Shown here one piece after another: positions 1 to 10,816 of a DNA stretch of 64,000 bases. Origin of the DNA: Candidatus Altimarinota bacterium (GTDB lineage: Bacteria > Patescibacteriota > Gracilibacteria > BD1-5 > UBA6164). The first letter of the stretch is position 1. Each line of letters begins with the position of its first letter. Position numbers and translations under genes: made by a program. The notes below the pieces were generated by a model that was given only the letters and a program-made list of their open reading frames with translations, was not told the DNA's origin and did no database searches. Location of the stretch: contig JACFNZ010000005.1 of the NCBI GenBank assembly GCA_019454605.1, positions 27,698 to 91,697 of the forward strand, read 5' to 3'.

Positions 1-378
1 AAATAATTCATTTGATATATGATGGTCTAAATTAACCCATAAAGTATTTTTAAAATAATTTAAATTATTTGTATAAATTTCTCATAATTGTTCAATTGAA
101 GCAACATCAAAAGTAATAATTAAATCAGGTTTTATTTTATCAAAATCTAAATTTGGAGTAAAAATCTCCTCATCATTTAAAAATTTAAAACTTTCTGGAG
201 TTGTTTCTTCATTTGTTACAAAAAGCTCATGTTCTCAAAGTTGTTTTAATATATAGTAAAATCAAGATAAACTTCAAAAAGCATCAGGATCCATTCTTCT
301 ATGATTAACTAAAATAATTTTTTTAGAGTCTTTTAGTAATTTTTTAAATATTTCTTTTTCTTTAATTAAATCAATCAT
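1..378 (-). CDS. DHH-family phosphoesterase (NrnA/RecJ-like), partial
   Basis: The reading frame starts at ATG 378 on the minus strand and runs off the left edge, leaving about 126 residues. The N-terminus carries the DHH motif I form NHRRMDPDAFGS, and further on LDHH, the second metal-binding motif. Both match the DHH phosphoesterases that degrade nanoRNA or cyclic dinucleotides (NrnA, GdpP core) or DNA (RecJ). In this family these residues bind two Mn ions and hydrolyse phosphodiesters. The Gly after DPDAF is a TGA codon, an early sign of the altered code. The C-terminal DHHA1 domain, if any, lies outside the window, so the exact subfamily cannot be decided; NrnA-like is the likeliest from the compact start. 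Confidence 0.82.
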
Positions 379-408
379 TTTTTTAATAATTTATATTATA
401 TTTTTATA

Positions 409-485
409 TGGCATGGACTGTAGGAATTGCACCTACGTCTACTAACTTCGGAAATTAGTTGCTATTCTAATTAAGCTAAGTCCAT
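409..485 (-). tRNA. tRNA-Arg (anticodon CCG)
   Basis: A complete cloverleaf can be drawn on the minus strand: acceptor ATGGACT paired with AGTCCAT, D-arm, anticodon stem CTAAT/GTTAG with loop TTCCGAA, T-stem GTAGG/CCTAC with loop TGCAATT, discriminator G and an encoded CCA. The anticodon CCG reads CGG arginine codons. It lies between the divergent DHH gene and the large membrane protein gene. Confidence 0.85.
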
Positions 486-539
486 AAAAAAGGTTTATTA
501 TACAATATAATATAAAAAATAAATTTTAAAAATCAAATT

Positions 540-568
540 TTGACTAATAATCCTTATTGTGATATAAT
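540..568 (+). promoter_or_regulatory. sigma-70 type promoter
   Basis: TTGACT, a 17-base spacer and TATAAT lie 30 bases before the ATG at 598. This is the cleanest -35/-10 pair in the left part of the window. The predicted leader is only about 23 nt and has no Shine-Dalgarno. Confidence 0.7.
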
Positions 569-597
569 AACACAAAATAAAAATAAAAATAAAAAAA

Positions 598-2349
598 ATG
601 ATTGAAGATATAAAAAAATCAAATAATGATTTAATAAATAATATAACTAGTTTTAAATCAACAAAAAATCCTTTTTTAGTTTTATTTTTGTTGTCTGAAT
701 TAAAAAATATATTTATCTCTATTTGAGAAAATATAATTTCTTCAATAGAACTAAATAGCTCAAATCAAGCTAAAAATCAATATAAAATGATCTCTAAAAA
801 ATATGTAGAAACTTGAGTCTTTGAGAGTTTATATAATTATTATTTACATAATGATGAATTAAATATTTTTGAAGAGGAAATAGATAAATATTTTCAAAAT
901 TCTTTTTTTACTGATATGTCATTTTATTATTATACAATTTCAAGAAATGAAAAATTTTTTGTTTTATTTGAAATAATGTTTGAATTTTATAATAATTTAG
1001 AATTTAAAAATGATTTTTTCAAACTAGAAACTTATTTAGAAAAAAAAGATTTTTTAGAAAAAAGTGGTAAATTATTTGATTTAGAGATAAATGACAGAGA
1101 TTTATTTTTTATAATAAAATTTTTAAATAATTTTGCTGATTTTGATTTTAGAGAAATAACCTTAAATTGAACTAAAAATTCAATAAATTTTATGAAATTA
1201 CTCACTATATTTATTTTAAAAAATAGTGAAAAATATATTGATTTAAAAAAATTTTTACTTGAAATATTTGTTTATGATTCAAATATTTATGAAGAAATTA
1301 TTGAAAAACTAGAAGAAAAAAAGTTGTTTTTAGTTATATCGTTTTTAAAAAATGATCTTCATTCATGTATAAATGAAACTACAATAATTGATTTTGAAAC
1401 AAAAAGAAAGATAAAAGAAATAAATAATTTGATTGAAAATATAGAATATATTGATATTTCACAAAAAGTGTATTTTTTATTAAAAAAAGAAGAATTTTTA
1501 GATTGATTACCAAATGAATATAAAAAAATAGCAAAAATAAATATAAAATTATCTTATTTAAATAGTAAATATAGTAATATAGTTGATTTACTTTTATGAA
1601 TTACACATATCCCAAGAGAGGTTTTTTATCTTGCAAAAACAAATACAAAAGATTTAAAATTAGAAGATGATATTTTGTATAGAGAAATTAAAGATTTGAT
1701 ACTTTATATAGATAAATCTTATTTTTTAAGTTTTTTAAGACCTTTTTTAATTAGAAAAATCTCAAGATATTTTAATATTTTAGATCCAAAATATTACATT
1801 ATAAAATTTATAGCTTGTGTTGTTTTAACAAATACTTATAAAGAATACGAAGTTATGTCTAAGTTTTTTTATAACTTAGAGAGTTTTTCAAACAAATCTT
1901 TGAGATGATATATTGAAAGAATTTTACAATTTTGATGGGTTATAGTCTTTATACTTATAGTTTGATATTTTTTACCATTTTGATTTTTTGTAGCTATAAC
2001 TTTGATTTTAATAAAAGAATTATTTAACTTAATTATTTCAAAATACTTTACTAGATTAAAAATGAGTTTAAATTTTCAATTTTGAAGTTATATATGAGTT
2101 TTTTTATTTTGTTCAATACTTTTTTGATACAGTTTTTGATATAAAGACAATATAGAAATGTGATATAATAAATTAAAACCTATTGTAAATGCTATTTCTT
2201 TACCAGCTTTTAAAAGTCTTGAAATACTTTGAGATAAATTTGATTATATAAAAGCAGATATTTTATGAAGTCAAAAAAATAATACTCAAAATAATATAGA
2301 TTTTTCTTCAGTTAATTATTTAAAAAAAGAAAGTTTTATAGAAAAATAG
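598..2349 (+). CDS. large unknown protein with C-terminal membrane segments
   Basis: This 583-residue protein is not recognised. About 430 N-terminal residues are Lys-, Glu-, Asn- and Phe-rich, apparently soluble and largely helical, with no catalytic motif that I can see. They are followed by at least three hydrophobic segments (roughly residues 440-530) and a polar tail of about 50 residues. Several in-frame TGA codons occur, with glycine fitting inside the membrane segments. A good promoter precedes the start and a strong hairpin terminator follows the stop, so it looks monocistronic. The shape suggests a cytoplasmic domain anchored in the membrane; function unknown. Confidence 0.75.
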
Positions 2350-2384
2350 CTTTAAAGTCAATTTTTATTCTTATTTTAAACAAG

Positions 2385-2416
2385 AAAAAAAGACCTACTT
2401 GGTAGTGGTCTTTTTT
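2385..2416. terminator. bidirectional hairpin terminator
   Basis: The sequence AAAAAAGACCTAC, a short loop, and GTAGTGGTCTTTTTT forms a stem with A- and T-runs on both sides. It ends the gene at 598-2349 and could equally end a minus-strand RNA coming from the block to the right. Confidence 0.75.
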
Positions 2417-2860
2417 AAATTTAAAGTATATTCACATCTGTTGACTAGTAAAAGTTTTTTTTGTTGTCAGCAGGGAATTTACTATAGTTTTGAAAATCTA
2501 ATCCATGATTTTCGTTTTTTAAATAAATTAGAAAAAATTTCAATTTATTTAAAAAAAATTATTACCTTCCTTGGGTGATTTTTTCATTGCTATTCACCAT
2601 GCAACTTTATTTTTATTTTAATCTTTAAAAGATTTTTTTTATTTTTGGATTTTTGTTTTTTAATTATCCCTTTTATTTAATATATTTTATTTAAAATATA
2701 TTAAATAAAAGGGATAATCTTTTTTTTTTTTTCCATTTTTTGTTTTTATTTTATTTTTGTATTTTGGGAACATCATAGGATTTTTATGAGGCCCTAACTT
2801 GGAAAGTAAAATTTTTGTTAATGAGCAGTTTCGTAAAAGATATTTCTTTACTAACTTACA
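2385..2860 (-). ncRNA. candidate structured noncoding RNA, unidentified
   Basis: No reading frame of useful length exists here in either code. The block contains several strong inverted repeats: a 25-bp near-perfect hairpin around 2662-2718, TCATA/TATGA inside GGG..CCC near 2765-2794, AAATAAATT/AATTTATTT near 2520-2550, and GGTGA/TCACC near 2575-2599. On the minus strand an extended -10 (TGCTATAAT, 2866-2874) lies just upstream and the terminator at 2385-2416 closes it, giving an RNA of about 470 nt. The size would suit RNase P RNA or tmRNA, but I could not find the universal RNase P motifs or tmRNA ends. The strand is not certain, because the long hairpin is followed by a T13 run on the plus strand. 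Confidence 0.45.
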
Positions 2861-2865
2861 AATAT

Positions 2866-2874
2866 ATTATAGCA
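2866..2874 (-). promoter_or_regulatory. extended -10 promoter element for the structured block
   Basis: On the minus strand the sequence reads TGCTATAAT, a full extended -10. No strong -35 is seen. It points into the structured block at 2385-2860. Confidence 0.4.
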
Positions 2875-2879
2875 TAGTA

Positions 2880-3210
2880 TTTTTAAATATACTACAATCT
2901 TATATTGACAATATTATATAATATTTTTTAAAATCAAGTAATTTTTTGATTATATCTATTTTAAGCAATAAAAATAAAAATATTTTTTAGTATTAAATTT
3001 AAAATTATATTAAAAATTAGATATTTTTTTGACTTTTTATAGTATATTTTTTTGATAAAATATGATATTTTGTTTAAATTTTGTATACAAGATTTTTAAG
3101 TAGTTGTTAAAATGTTTAAAAAATGATAAAAAATCTTTTTATTATAAAAATTGTATTTTAAAAAAAAATTATATAATTAGACTTAATTACTTTAAATTAA
3201 AATTAAATTT
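2880..3210. other. A/T-rich spacer without recognisable gene
   Basis: About 330 bases of over 85% A+T between the structured RNA block and ftsX. I see no open frame, no tRNA-like fold and only weak promoter-like strings (TTGACA near 2907 without a properly spaced -10). Confidence 0.5.
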
Positions 3211-4104
3211 ATGCTAATTCGTCTATTTAAATACTCAATAAAAAATATTTTAAGAAATAAATTTTTATCTTTTTCATCAGTACTTGTTTTATGACTTTTG
3301 ATGTTTTTTGTTAATTTACTTATGATAATGCATAATTTATCAAATACACTTATAAATGCTGTAAATTCAAAACTTACTATATCTCTTTATTTAAAAGATG
3401 AGTATACAAAAGATAATATAACTACTCAAAAGTTACTTGAAGAAATTAAAACAAAATTACCAACTATAAAAGTAGAATTTAAATCAAAAGAGGAAGTTTT
3501 AGAAGAAATGAGAAAAAAAGATTCAGAACTTGTAAATATCATAAAATCACAAAATCCACTTCCAGCTACAATAAATTTATCAAATATTAAGATGGAAGAA
3601 TATGAAAAGTTAAATACAATTATTGAATGAAAATATTGAATTTTAACAGATTTAAAGACTAATTCATCTTATGATTATAGAGTCCAATATGAAAGAATTT
3701 TAAAAATATTATCTATATTAAAAACCTTAAAATTTGCACTTTATATTATAATAATTGTTTTTTTACTTTCAATTTCTGTAATAAATTATTCAATTATTTG
3801 AAACTTTATTTATCATTATAAAAATGAGATCTATATAACAAAGCTTGTTTGATGAAGTAATCCATTTATTTATTGACCTTTTATTTTTCAGTGAATTATT
3901 TATGCTATAATTTGATTTTTTATAAGTACAAATGTATTTTTTTTATTTATAAATAATATTTGAATTATTTTTGATAAATCATCAATTAAAGAATATATAG
4001 TAAATAATGATTTAAATATTTTACTTTTAATTCAATTATGAATTTTTGTTTGAATATGAGCATTATCATCTTTATTATCATCTAAAAAATATATAAATAA
4101 TTAA
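3211..4104 (+). CDS. ftsX: cell-division protein FtsX
   Basis: The 297-residue product has the FtsX layout: a short cytoplasmic N-terminus, one membrane helix (about residues 20-42), an extracytoplasmic domain of about 130 residues, then three C-terminal helices (about 170-195, 225-250 and 270-290). In the family, FtsX pairs with the ATPase FtsE and activates peptidoglycan hydrolases at the septum through the outer loop. The next gene codes for an M23 peptidoglycan endopeptidase, which fits that role. ftsE is not adjacent in this window. Start ATG at 3211 gives the normal cytoplasmic leader (LIRLFKYSIKNILRNK). There is no Shine-Dalgarno. Confidence 0.85.
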
Positions 4105-4178
4105 ATTTAATTTTTTTGATTTATATTTAAAAATATGTTATAATTTGAAGGAAAATAAAAACTAAAATATTTTTAAAT

Positions 4179-6011
4179 ATGAAAAATAATAATACTATTT
4201 GAGAAAGATATTATATCCATAGCTTAATTACTTTAGGTGTAGTATTTCTTTTTTGGCTATTTTGAACTTATAATTCAATATTTTATAGTGCTATAATTGA
4301 TTATAAGTGAGTTAATTGAGATGCTTTTGATGGAACAATTTATCCTATAGAATTTATACCAGATCCATTACAATTAACTTATGATCAAAGAAAACAAGAT
4401 TTTGACAAAATTGATTCAAAATATTTTATAAAAACCCCAAATTATAATCCAGATATTTTATCAAAAAATTTAGATGATTTAAAATATTGAAGTAAAGAAT
4501 ACAATGATACAATAGTCCAAAGAGTTACTTTTACTGTTCCTTATTTATGAAATTACAAATTAGATGATTATAAAGAGTATACTTGAAGTCATCCTTGAAT
4601 AGATATTATTTCTCCAAAATGAACTCCTATAAAAAATATTGCAAATTGATTTGTAGTTGATAGTTGATATCAACCAGCTTGATTTTGAAATTATATAGTT
4701 GTAAAATATAGTAATGTTTTAGTAAATTGAAAAAATCAAAATATTTATTGACTTTATGCTCATATGTTAAAGTGAGTTGCTCAAGTTTGAACTAAAATAA
4801 AAAAATGAGATTTAATTTGATATGTTTGAGATACCTGAACGGCAACAACACCACACCTACATTTTCAAATAGATTTAGAAGATGCTCCATATAAACCATA
4901 TTGGCCTTTCTCTACTGCTGATATGAAAAAAGCATGAGTATGATTTTTTGAAGCAATAAATATATGATTATGAAAAGAAAATGCTATTTTATACACTTTA
5001 AATTCTTTAAAATTTGTAAATGATAATTTAAATTATACACTTTTTGCTTGATGAAATGGTGATGAAAAACTAGAAGAAGAGAAAAAAGAGGAAGTTTTAC
5101 CACCTATTACAGATGAAAAAATAGAAGAAACAAATTCTTGAAGTAATTTAGAAGAAACAAATTCTTGAACTAATATAGAAAAAGATGATGAAATAATACC
5201 ACCAAAAGAAAATGACTTTTCTTGAAATACTCTAACTCAAATAGTTCAAAAAGAAAATGTTTTAAAAGATGAATTAGAGCTTTTAAGTGCTTGATGAATA
5301 AATGATTTTTTAGTTAATGATTCAAAAATAAAAGATTTAGATTTACTTGAATTAAATAAAGAAGATGATGAAAAGCTAGATGAAAATATTGATGATATTA
5401 TAAAAGAAGACAATTTAGTAAATTCTTGAAGTGATTTAGAGGAAAATATAGATAAAGTTGAAAATACAAAAGAAAAAATATTTTTAGATATACCTAATGA
5501 TTATAAATACTATAATGAATTAAAATACTTAAAAGATAACAATATAATTACTTGATTTGTAGATAATACATTTAGACCAAAAAATAATATTACAAGAGCA
5601 GAAATTTTAAAAATTATTTTACTTTGAAATAAAATAAATCCTATTTTAGATAAAAAATCAATATTTAAAGATATAAAAACAAATACTTGGGAAAATTCTT
5701 ATATAAATGCTTGAATTGATTTAGGTATTATTGATAAAGAAAATAAATACTTTTATCCATTTAGAAGTGTTTCAAGAGTTGAGTGATTAAAATTAATTTT
5801 AGAATTATCAAAAGTAGATTTAGAAAATATTTCAAAAGAAGATATATCTTTAAAAGATGTAAATAGTGAAGATTGGTATTATAAATATGTTATATATGCT
5901 ATAAAAAATAATTTACTTTCATACTCAAATGAAAAATTTGAACCAAATAAACCACTAAGTAGGGAAGAAATGATTTATATATTATACAATCAAATAAATA
6001 AAGAGCTTTAA
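4179..6011 (+). CDS. membrane-anchored M23 peptidase with SLH domains
   Basis: A 610-residue protein with an N-terminal membrane anchor (residues 14-33), an M23/LytM peptidase domain, an acidic Ser/Gly linker, and C-terminal S-layer-homology repeats (about 440-610). The peptidase has the zinc ligands HxxxD (H138, D142) and HLH (H226, H228). Family members cut peptidoglycan cross-bridges. The SLH part has the usual signature ([19 protein letters not shown]) and should bind cell-wall polymers. Following ftsX, it may be the hydrolase activated at division. A shorter paralogue with a frameshift lies at 17800-19175. The stop overlaps a terminator hairpin. Confidence 0.88.
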
Positions 6012-6022
6012 AGCTCTTTATT
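6000..6022. terminator. terminator shared by convergent genes
   Basis: AAAGAGCTTT/AAAGCTCTTT is a palindrome containing the stop codon of the M23-SLH gene. It lies directly against the end of the minus-strand gene at 6022-7074, so it can stop both. Confidence 0.6.
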
Positions 6023-7074
6023 TATTTTGCCTTTAAATTAGAGTAAACTATATTTACTAAATTAACAAGTTTTAGTGAATTTAAATCATTTAAATCTATT
6101 TTATATCAAATAATATCTTTTTCTCAAACTATATTTGTTTGAAAAATATCACTTGAATATTTAGAATATATATTTTTTCTAAGTTCTTCTAAAGATAAAA
6201 TATATTTACTTAATAATTTATCATAATTTTTTTTATATCTTTTAGTATTTTTATTTTTTCAAGATTTTTTTTCTATATCTTTTAAAATAATATTTGTTAT
6301 TTTTTCTCATAAATTATTTAAATCTTTTACTACTAGTCAATCTCTTTCAATTCAAATAGCATCTATAATATTTCTTTGAGGTCAAACAATATACCTTGAA
6401 TTGTATATAAAAGCAGTTGAAAGCCCAGCATCTAAATTTAAAGCATCGCTACATCAAAAGTCCTTTAATAATCAAGCAAGTTCATCGATAGTTGCACTAT
6501 AAACAAGTCAAAAATATATTTTTGATTTTTCTTTGTTATTACAAATAAAATTTCTTGTTCATTTAACTTTCATTTTATTATCTATCATAGATAAATCATA
6601 ATATTCTTGTAGCATATTATTTCAATCTTGTAATAATAATGGCCAGTTTGAAAGTCAATAATATATTTTATCAAACTTATCTCAATTTATATAATCTTTT
6701 TGATATATAAAACTATTTTTATCTTTATCTATTGAAAACATAGGTAAATTCATAGTAAATTCATGTCATTCAAAAAACTCTCACTCTATAATCCTTTCAT
6801 TATTAGTTGTTCAAACTTTATTTTTACAAAAACTATAATCTCAAGGACAAAAAAAAGCTCAATTTACTCAAGTAATAGCATTATTTTCTTGTAATAAATC
6901 TTTTAAAGACCTTTCATCAGTTTGAGTACTTTTTATAAATTTTAAGTTATATAAAGATGAGATATCATATTCTATAACTTTCATTTTATATCAATAAAGA
7001 TTTTGTTCTATATAAGTATTTGCAAAGCTATAGTTTGGAATTATTATTAATAATAAAAATAGTATTTTTTTCAT
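6022..7074 (-). CDS. secreted NAGPA/DUF2233-like phosphodiester glycosidase domain protein
   Basis: The 350-residue product starts with a signal-like segment (MKKILFLLLIIIPNYSFA). Its core matches the NAGPA (phosphodiester glycosidase, DUF2233) fold: GVNGAFF near residue 70 and the LDAGLSTAF loop near residue 230, where the family usually has DGGGS. Members cleave GlcNAc-phosphodiesters or act in exopolysaccharide metabolism. Cysteine pairs (CPG..FCKN) are compatible with an extracytoplasmic location. The DAGLS form lacks part of the canonical glycine run, so activity is uncertain. The last 90 residues are Lys-rich and unassigned. It lies downstream of the sigma/anti-sigma pair but is separated from it by a terminator. 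Confidence 0.7.
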
Positions 7075-7094
7075 TGTTTTTGTTTAATTGTATA

Positions 7095-7133
7095 AAAAAA
7101 GTAATACTTACTATATGAAAATATTACTTTTTT
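7095..7133 (-). terminator. terminator after the ECF sigma/anti-sigma operon
   Basis: AAAAAGTAATA and TATTACTTTTT form an 11-bp stem with T-runs; it sits between the stop at 7142 and the next start at 7074. Confidence 0.7.
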
Positions 7134-7141
7134 GGAAATGT

Positions 7142-8113
7142 TTATTTAAATTTTATAATATCATTTCAATTATATTCATAAAAATCTTTTAATAATGGAA
7201 CAATAACCTCTTTTTGATAGTTACTTTCTAAATTATTTTTTATTTCAAATTTTATAACAGGAATTAAAAACTCTTCACTTTTTTCATTTTTAAAATCAAA
7301 TATTTTTATGTATTTTAAAGTAGGGTTAATTAAATTTAAAGTAGTGTATTTTGTATTTTCTATATTTTCAAGTGAATTATTTCCTCACATATATCATCAA
7401 AAATTTGCAACTTTTAATATATTTTTAATATCTTTTTCTCAAACTTTATTTATAATTTCATACTCTTCAACTCAAGTTGAATTTAAATTAGAGTCTACTT
7501 TATATATATCATAATTATCTTTTAATTTTAGGTTTAATTTTTCATCAAATTTATAATTAAAATGTTCTGTTTCTATAGGAATTGAAAAAGTTTTTAAATT
7601 AGAAGTATTTTTTAGTAATATTTCATTACTTTTAGGACTTGCTTCTATAGCCATAGAATCGTTTTGAACTTCATTTGTTTTTAACTCTTTTTTTGTGTCA
7701 TTTTTTGTGCTATCTATAATATTATTTTCACTTTGAATTCAAAAAGTACTTACTTTATTTTCTAAAGAAACTATTTGAGGGGAATTTTGTTTTAAGTTTG
7801 TATTATTAATAGGAGCTAGTGTTTGATTAAATATAAATATTCAAAAAGCCGTAGCAATAGCTCACCCAAAAAAATATCAAAATTTGAAAAAAATACTTGA
7901 TTTTTGAGTTTTTTTAAAATTTTCTATCTTTTTTGATGCAATGGTATTAAATAATTCATTTTTTAATTTATTTTTAAAATCAATATCAACTTTTATATTT
8001 GGTTTTAATAAAATCATTTTTTCAATTAATTTTATTAAATCTTGTTCTTTTGATTTTAAACTTTCATCAATTTGGTATAATTCTTGTAGTATGTTTAGTA
8101 TATTTTTGTCCAT
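7142..8113 (-). CDS. probable anti-sigma factor, single-pass membrane protein
   Basis: The 323-residue product has a cytoplasmic N-terminal region of about 78 residues, one membrane helix (FGYFFGWAIATAFGIFIF, about 78-95) and a large outer part with Asn/Lys-rich linker and a beta-rich end. It starts 3 bases after the stop of the ECF sigma gene. An ECF gene followed by a single-pass membrane protein is the usual sigma/anti-sigma arrangement; the N-terminal part would hold the sigma factor until an envelope signal releases it. No zinc-binding anti-sigma motif (HxxxCxxC) is visible, so the call rests on context and topology. Confidence 0.6.
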
Positions 8114-8116
8114 ATT

Positions 8117-8677
8117 TTATATATTTAATAAAAGTATAAATAGTAAAGTCATTAATTCACTAGGTATTTTAGCTAAAGTTCTTGAAACTATTTTTTTACA
8201 ATTAGCAACTGATTCTCATGTTATTTCAGATATTTCTTTATAAGATAAATCTTCCCATAATCTCATTAAAAGTATTTGTTTATGTTTTTCTTTTAATGTA
8301 TCAAAATAATTTAAAATTTCTTTTAATTTATCTTTATTATCTATATCTTGTGCAAAGTCTAAAGAGTATCAAATCTCAAGTATTTCATCTATATTTGTAG
8401 TTGATTTTTTTTCTTCTTTTTTGTAATTATCTACAATTAAATTGTATGCTATACGATAAATCCAGGCATTAAAGTTTGCATTTTCCTCAACTTTAAATTT
8501 ATTTATATTATCAAGAGCTTTCAAAAAAGTTTGACTTGTTAGATCTTGAGATAAATCTGTATCATAAGTTTTTAAATAGATAAATTTATAAATTTTATCT
8601 ACATATCTTTCATATAATTCTCAAAAGCTATCAAGTTGTCAATTTTGACATAAAGTTACAATTTCAATGTCAGTCAT
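8117..8677 (-). CDS. ECF-family RNA polymerase sigma factor
   Basis: 186 residues with the two sigma domains: region 2 near the N-terminus (FGELYERYVDKIYKFIYLKT, then DLTSQTFLKAL and AWIYRIAYNLIVDNYK) and a helix-turn-helix region 4 (MRLWEDLSYKEISEITGESVANCK). Lengths and spacing match RpoE/SigW-type factors, which direct polymerase to stress or envelope promoters. The putative anti-sigma gene follows with a 3-base gap, so the two are translationally linked. The region upstream has AACTTGATT, resembling an ECF -35 (AAC), so self-regulation is possible but unproven. ATG 8677 is the first in frame. Confidence 0.85.
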
Positions 8678-8771
8678 AAGTTTTTTTTAAAAGTTAAAAA
8701 TAATTTATATTTTAAAAAATTTATAACTTTCTAAAATATAATACTAAAATCAAGTTAAATAGTGACAAAAA

Positions 8772-9698
8772 TTATTCAAACCATCATTTTTTCTTAAATA
8801 ATAAATATAACATCAAAGATATTGCTATCATTAATCACATTATTATAAAAAAAGCATACTTTGAATTTTCAAAAGGGAGAGACACATTCATTCAATAAAT
8901 TCAAGCTATTAAAGTCATACTTCATATAATTATTGTTAGAAGTGTTAAAACTCAAAGCATTGAATTTAATTTTACATTCATTAATGAGTTATAAGTTTCA
9001 TTTAGTGAAGATAAGTCTTTAGTTAAGCTACTTATTTGATTTTCAATTTTATCAAGTTTGTAAAGCAAATCTTCAAAATATAAATCAAGTTGTCAATCAA
9101 AAAATTTTTCAATAGTTTTTTGTATTTCTGTAATTAATTCATTTTGAGGTAGAAAAATATATTTTAAAAAAACTATATTTCTTCTTTTTATCATTATATC
9201 TTCTAAAAGTTTTTTATTTAATCAATTGTTTGAAAAAATTTTTTCTTCTAGTCAAATAATATCTTTTGAGTTTTTTGATAATAACTTAATTGATTTATCA
9301 TACATAATATCAATTATTTTATATAAAATATAATAAGGAGATATCTTGTATTTTTCTGGATATTCTAAGTCTTGAGTTTCCTCAATATATTCTTCTCTTA
9401 TTTTTGATATATGATTAGTTTTTTCTGTTGTAATTGTTATTATAAAATTTTTCCCTAAAATTATAGAAAATTCATTTGAAATATATCTTTTATTTTTTTC
9501 ATCATATTTTGGAAAATGAAATACCATAAATATATGATTATCATAAGTATCTATTTTGTCTTGAACTCAATAATCTAAAATATCATCTATAATAATTTCA
9601 TGTAGATCGTATTTTTCTGAAATTTCAATTAATTCTTGTTTTTTTGGATTTTCAAAATGTATCCAAGAAACTGTTCATATTTTTAATAAATTTTTCAT
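8772..9698 (-). CDS. corA: CorA-type magnesium/cobalt transporter
   Basis: 308 residues with a large cytoplasmic N-terminal domain and two C-terminal membrane helices. The family signature YGMN sits after the first helix (GIYGMNVSLPF), the Gly being a TGA codon. The invariant P and the basic C-terminal tail are also present. CorA forms pentamers that move Mg2+ down its gradient, gated by cytosolic Mg2+. The gene is transcribed alone; no Mg2+ riboswitch is evident upstream. This gene is one of the clearer demonstrations that TGA must be glycine here, because the GMN motif is invariant. Confidence 0.9.
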
Positions 9699-9842
9699 TG
9701 GTGGAGATAGTTTTATGATATGCTAGTTTTTAATGAATTATAGAGAAAAAAAATTTTTTTCAAATTTTAAAACTAAAATTTAATATTGATTTTTAATTAA
9801 AAAATTGTAAATTAATAATAATTTATTTTTTATAAAAATATT

Positions 9843-10805
9843 ATGACAAATTTAATAAAAACTACATTTAGTAATTTTTCTATATTGTATAAAAATTTCC
9901 TACATTGGAATATATTAAAGATACTTATAAATATTTTTCCTATACTACTAGGATTACTCCTAGCATTGCCATTTTTTTGAATATTTTTTTGATTTGTTTA
10001 TTTTGATCCAATAAATTGGCAAGAAATAATTTGAAGTTATGTTAATACTAAATCAATTTGATTATCTTTTTTAACAGCTGTAACAAGTCACTTTTTTTAT
10101 GTTTTAGTTGAAGTTTTACTTTTAGTTATTTCTATTTGATTATTTTTATTTTGATATAGTTATAGAGTAGTTTTATTTTCAAAAATTAATATGGATTATG
10201 TATCCTTTAAAAAAACTCCTTATTTTTCTAAAAATATTTATTTTGATTTTAAATATATATTTAAATATCTATCAATTGTGTCTTGGACTTGATTAATATT
10301 ATTAATTCCATTTTTAATATTTTTAATATTAATGCGAGTTTATGTTTTTTCTTTTTGATGAGTTGATGAAATTTATAAAACTATGTTACAATCACAAATA
10401 AATACTTTTTCAACAGTTAGCTTAGTTACTTTTTTAATTTTAGTTTTAGTTTTTGTTTATTTATCTTATAGATTATCATACTCTTATATATTGATACTTG
10501 ATGAAAATAAAGATGAACTAAAAGATAAAACTTGATTATATTTTGTAAAAAAATCATTTGAAATAACATCTTGAATCAAAAAACTTTTTAAATTTTTAGT
10601 TTTACTAATTTTATTTAGTATTTTTATGTATATAATAAGTTTTATTTGAGAAAAATTAGAAGATTTTTGAAATTTAGCTAAAATAATTTACACTATTGTA
10701 GTATTTTTATTTATAAACTGACTTTTTGAAATGCTTATAGTTACAACTTATTATGAAATAATGATAAAAGAAGATAATAGCTTAGCAGAAGAAAATATAA
10801 ATTAA
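9843..10805 (+). CDS. multi-pass membrane protein, unknown
   Basis: 320 residues with about six to seven hydrophobic segments separated by short loops. The arrangement resembles the DUF975/glycerophosphoryl-diesterase membrane-domain type of protein common in CPR genomes, but no sequence motif settles this. It precedes the YmdB-like gene by 11 bases and the small membrane protein after that, all co-directional, so the three may be one transcript. Function not recognised. Confidence 0.65.
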
Positions 10806-10816
10806 TTATTTAAAAA

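Noticed and set aside
2385..2860. RNase P RNA, tmRNA or SRP RNA at the structured block
   Set aside because: I looked for the universal RNase P motifs, the tmRNA tRNA-like ends and tag frame, and the SRP GGAAGC loop on both strands and found none in the right order, so I left it unidentified.
7308..8400. Plus-strand open frames opposite the sigma/anti-sigma genes
   Set aside because: Hydrophobic low-complexity products opposite clear sigma-factor motifs; A/T-rich antisense frames stay open by chance.
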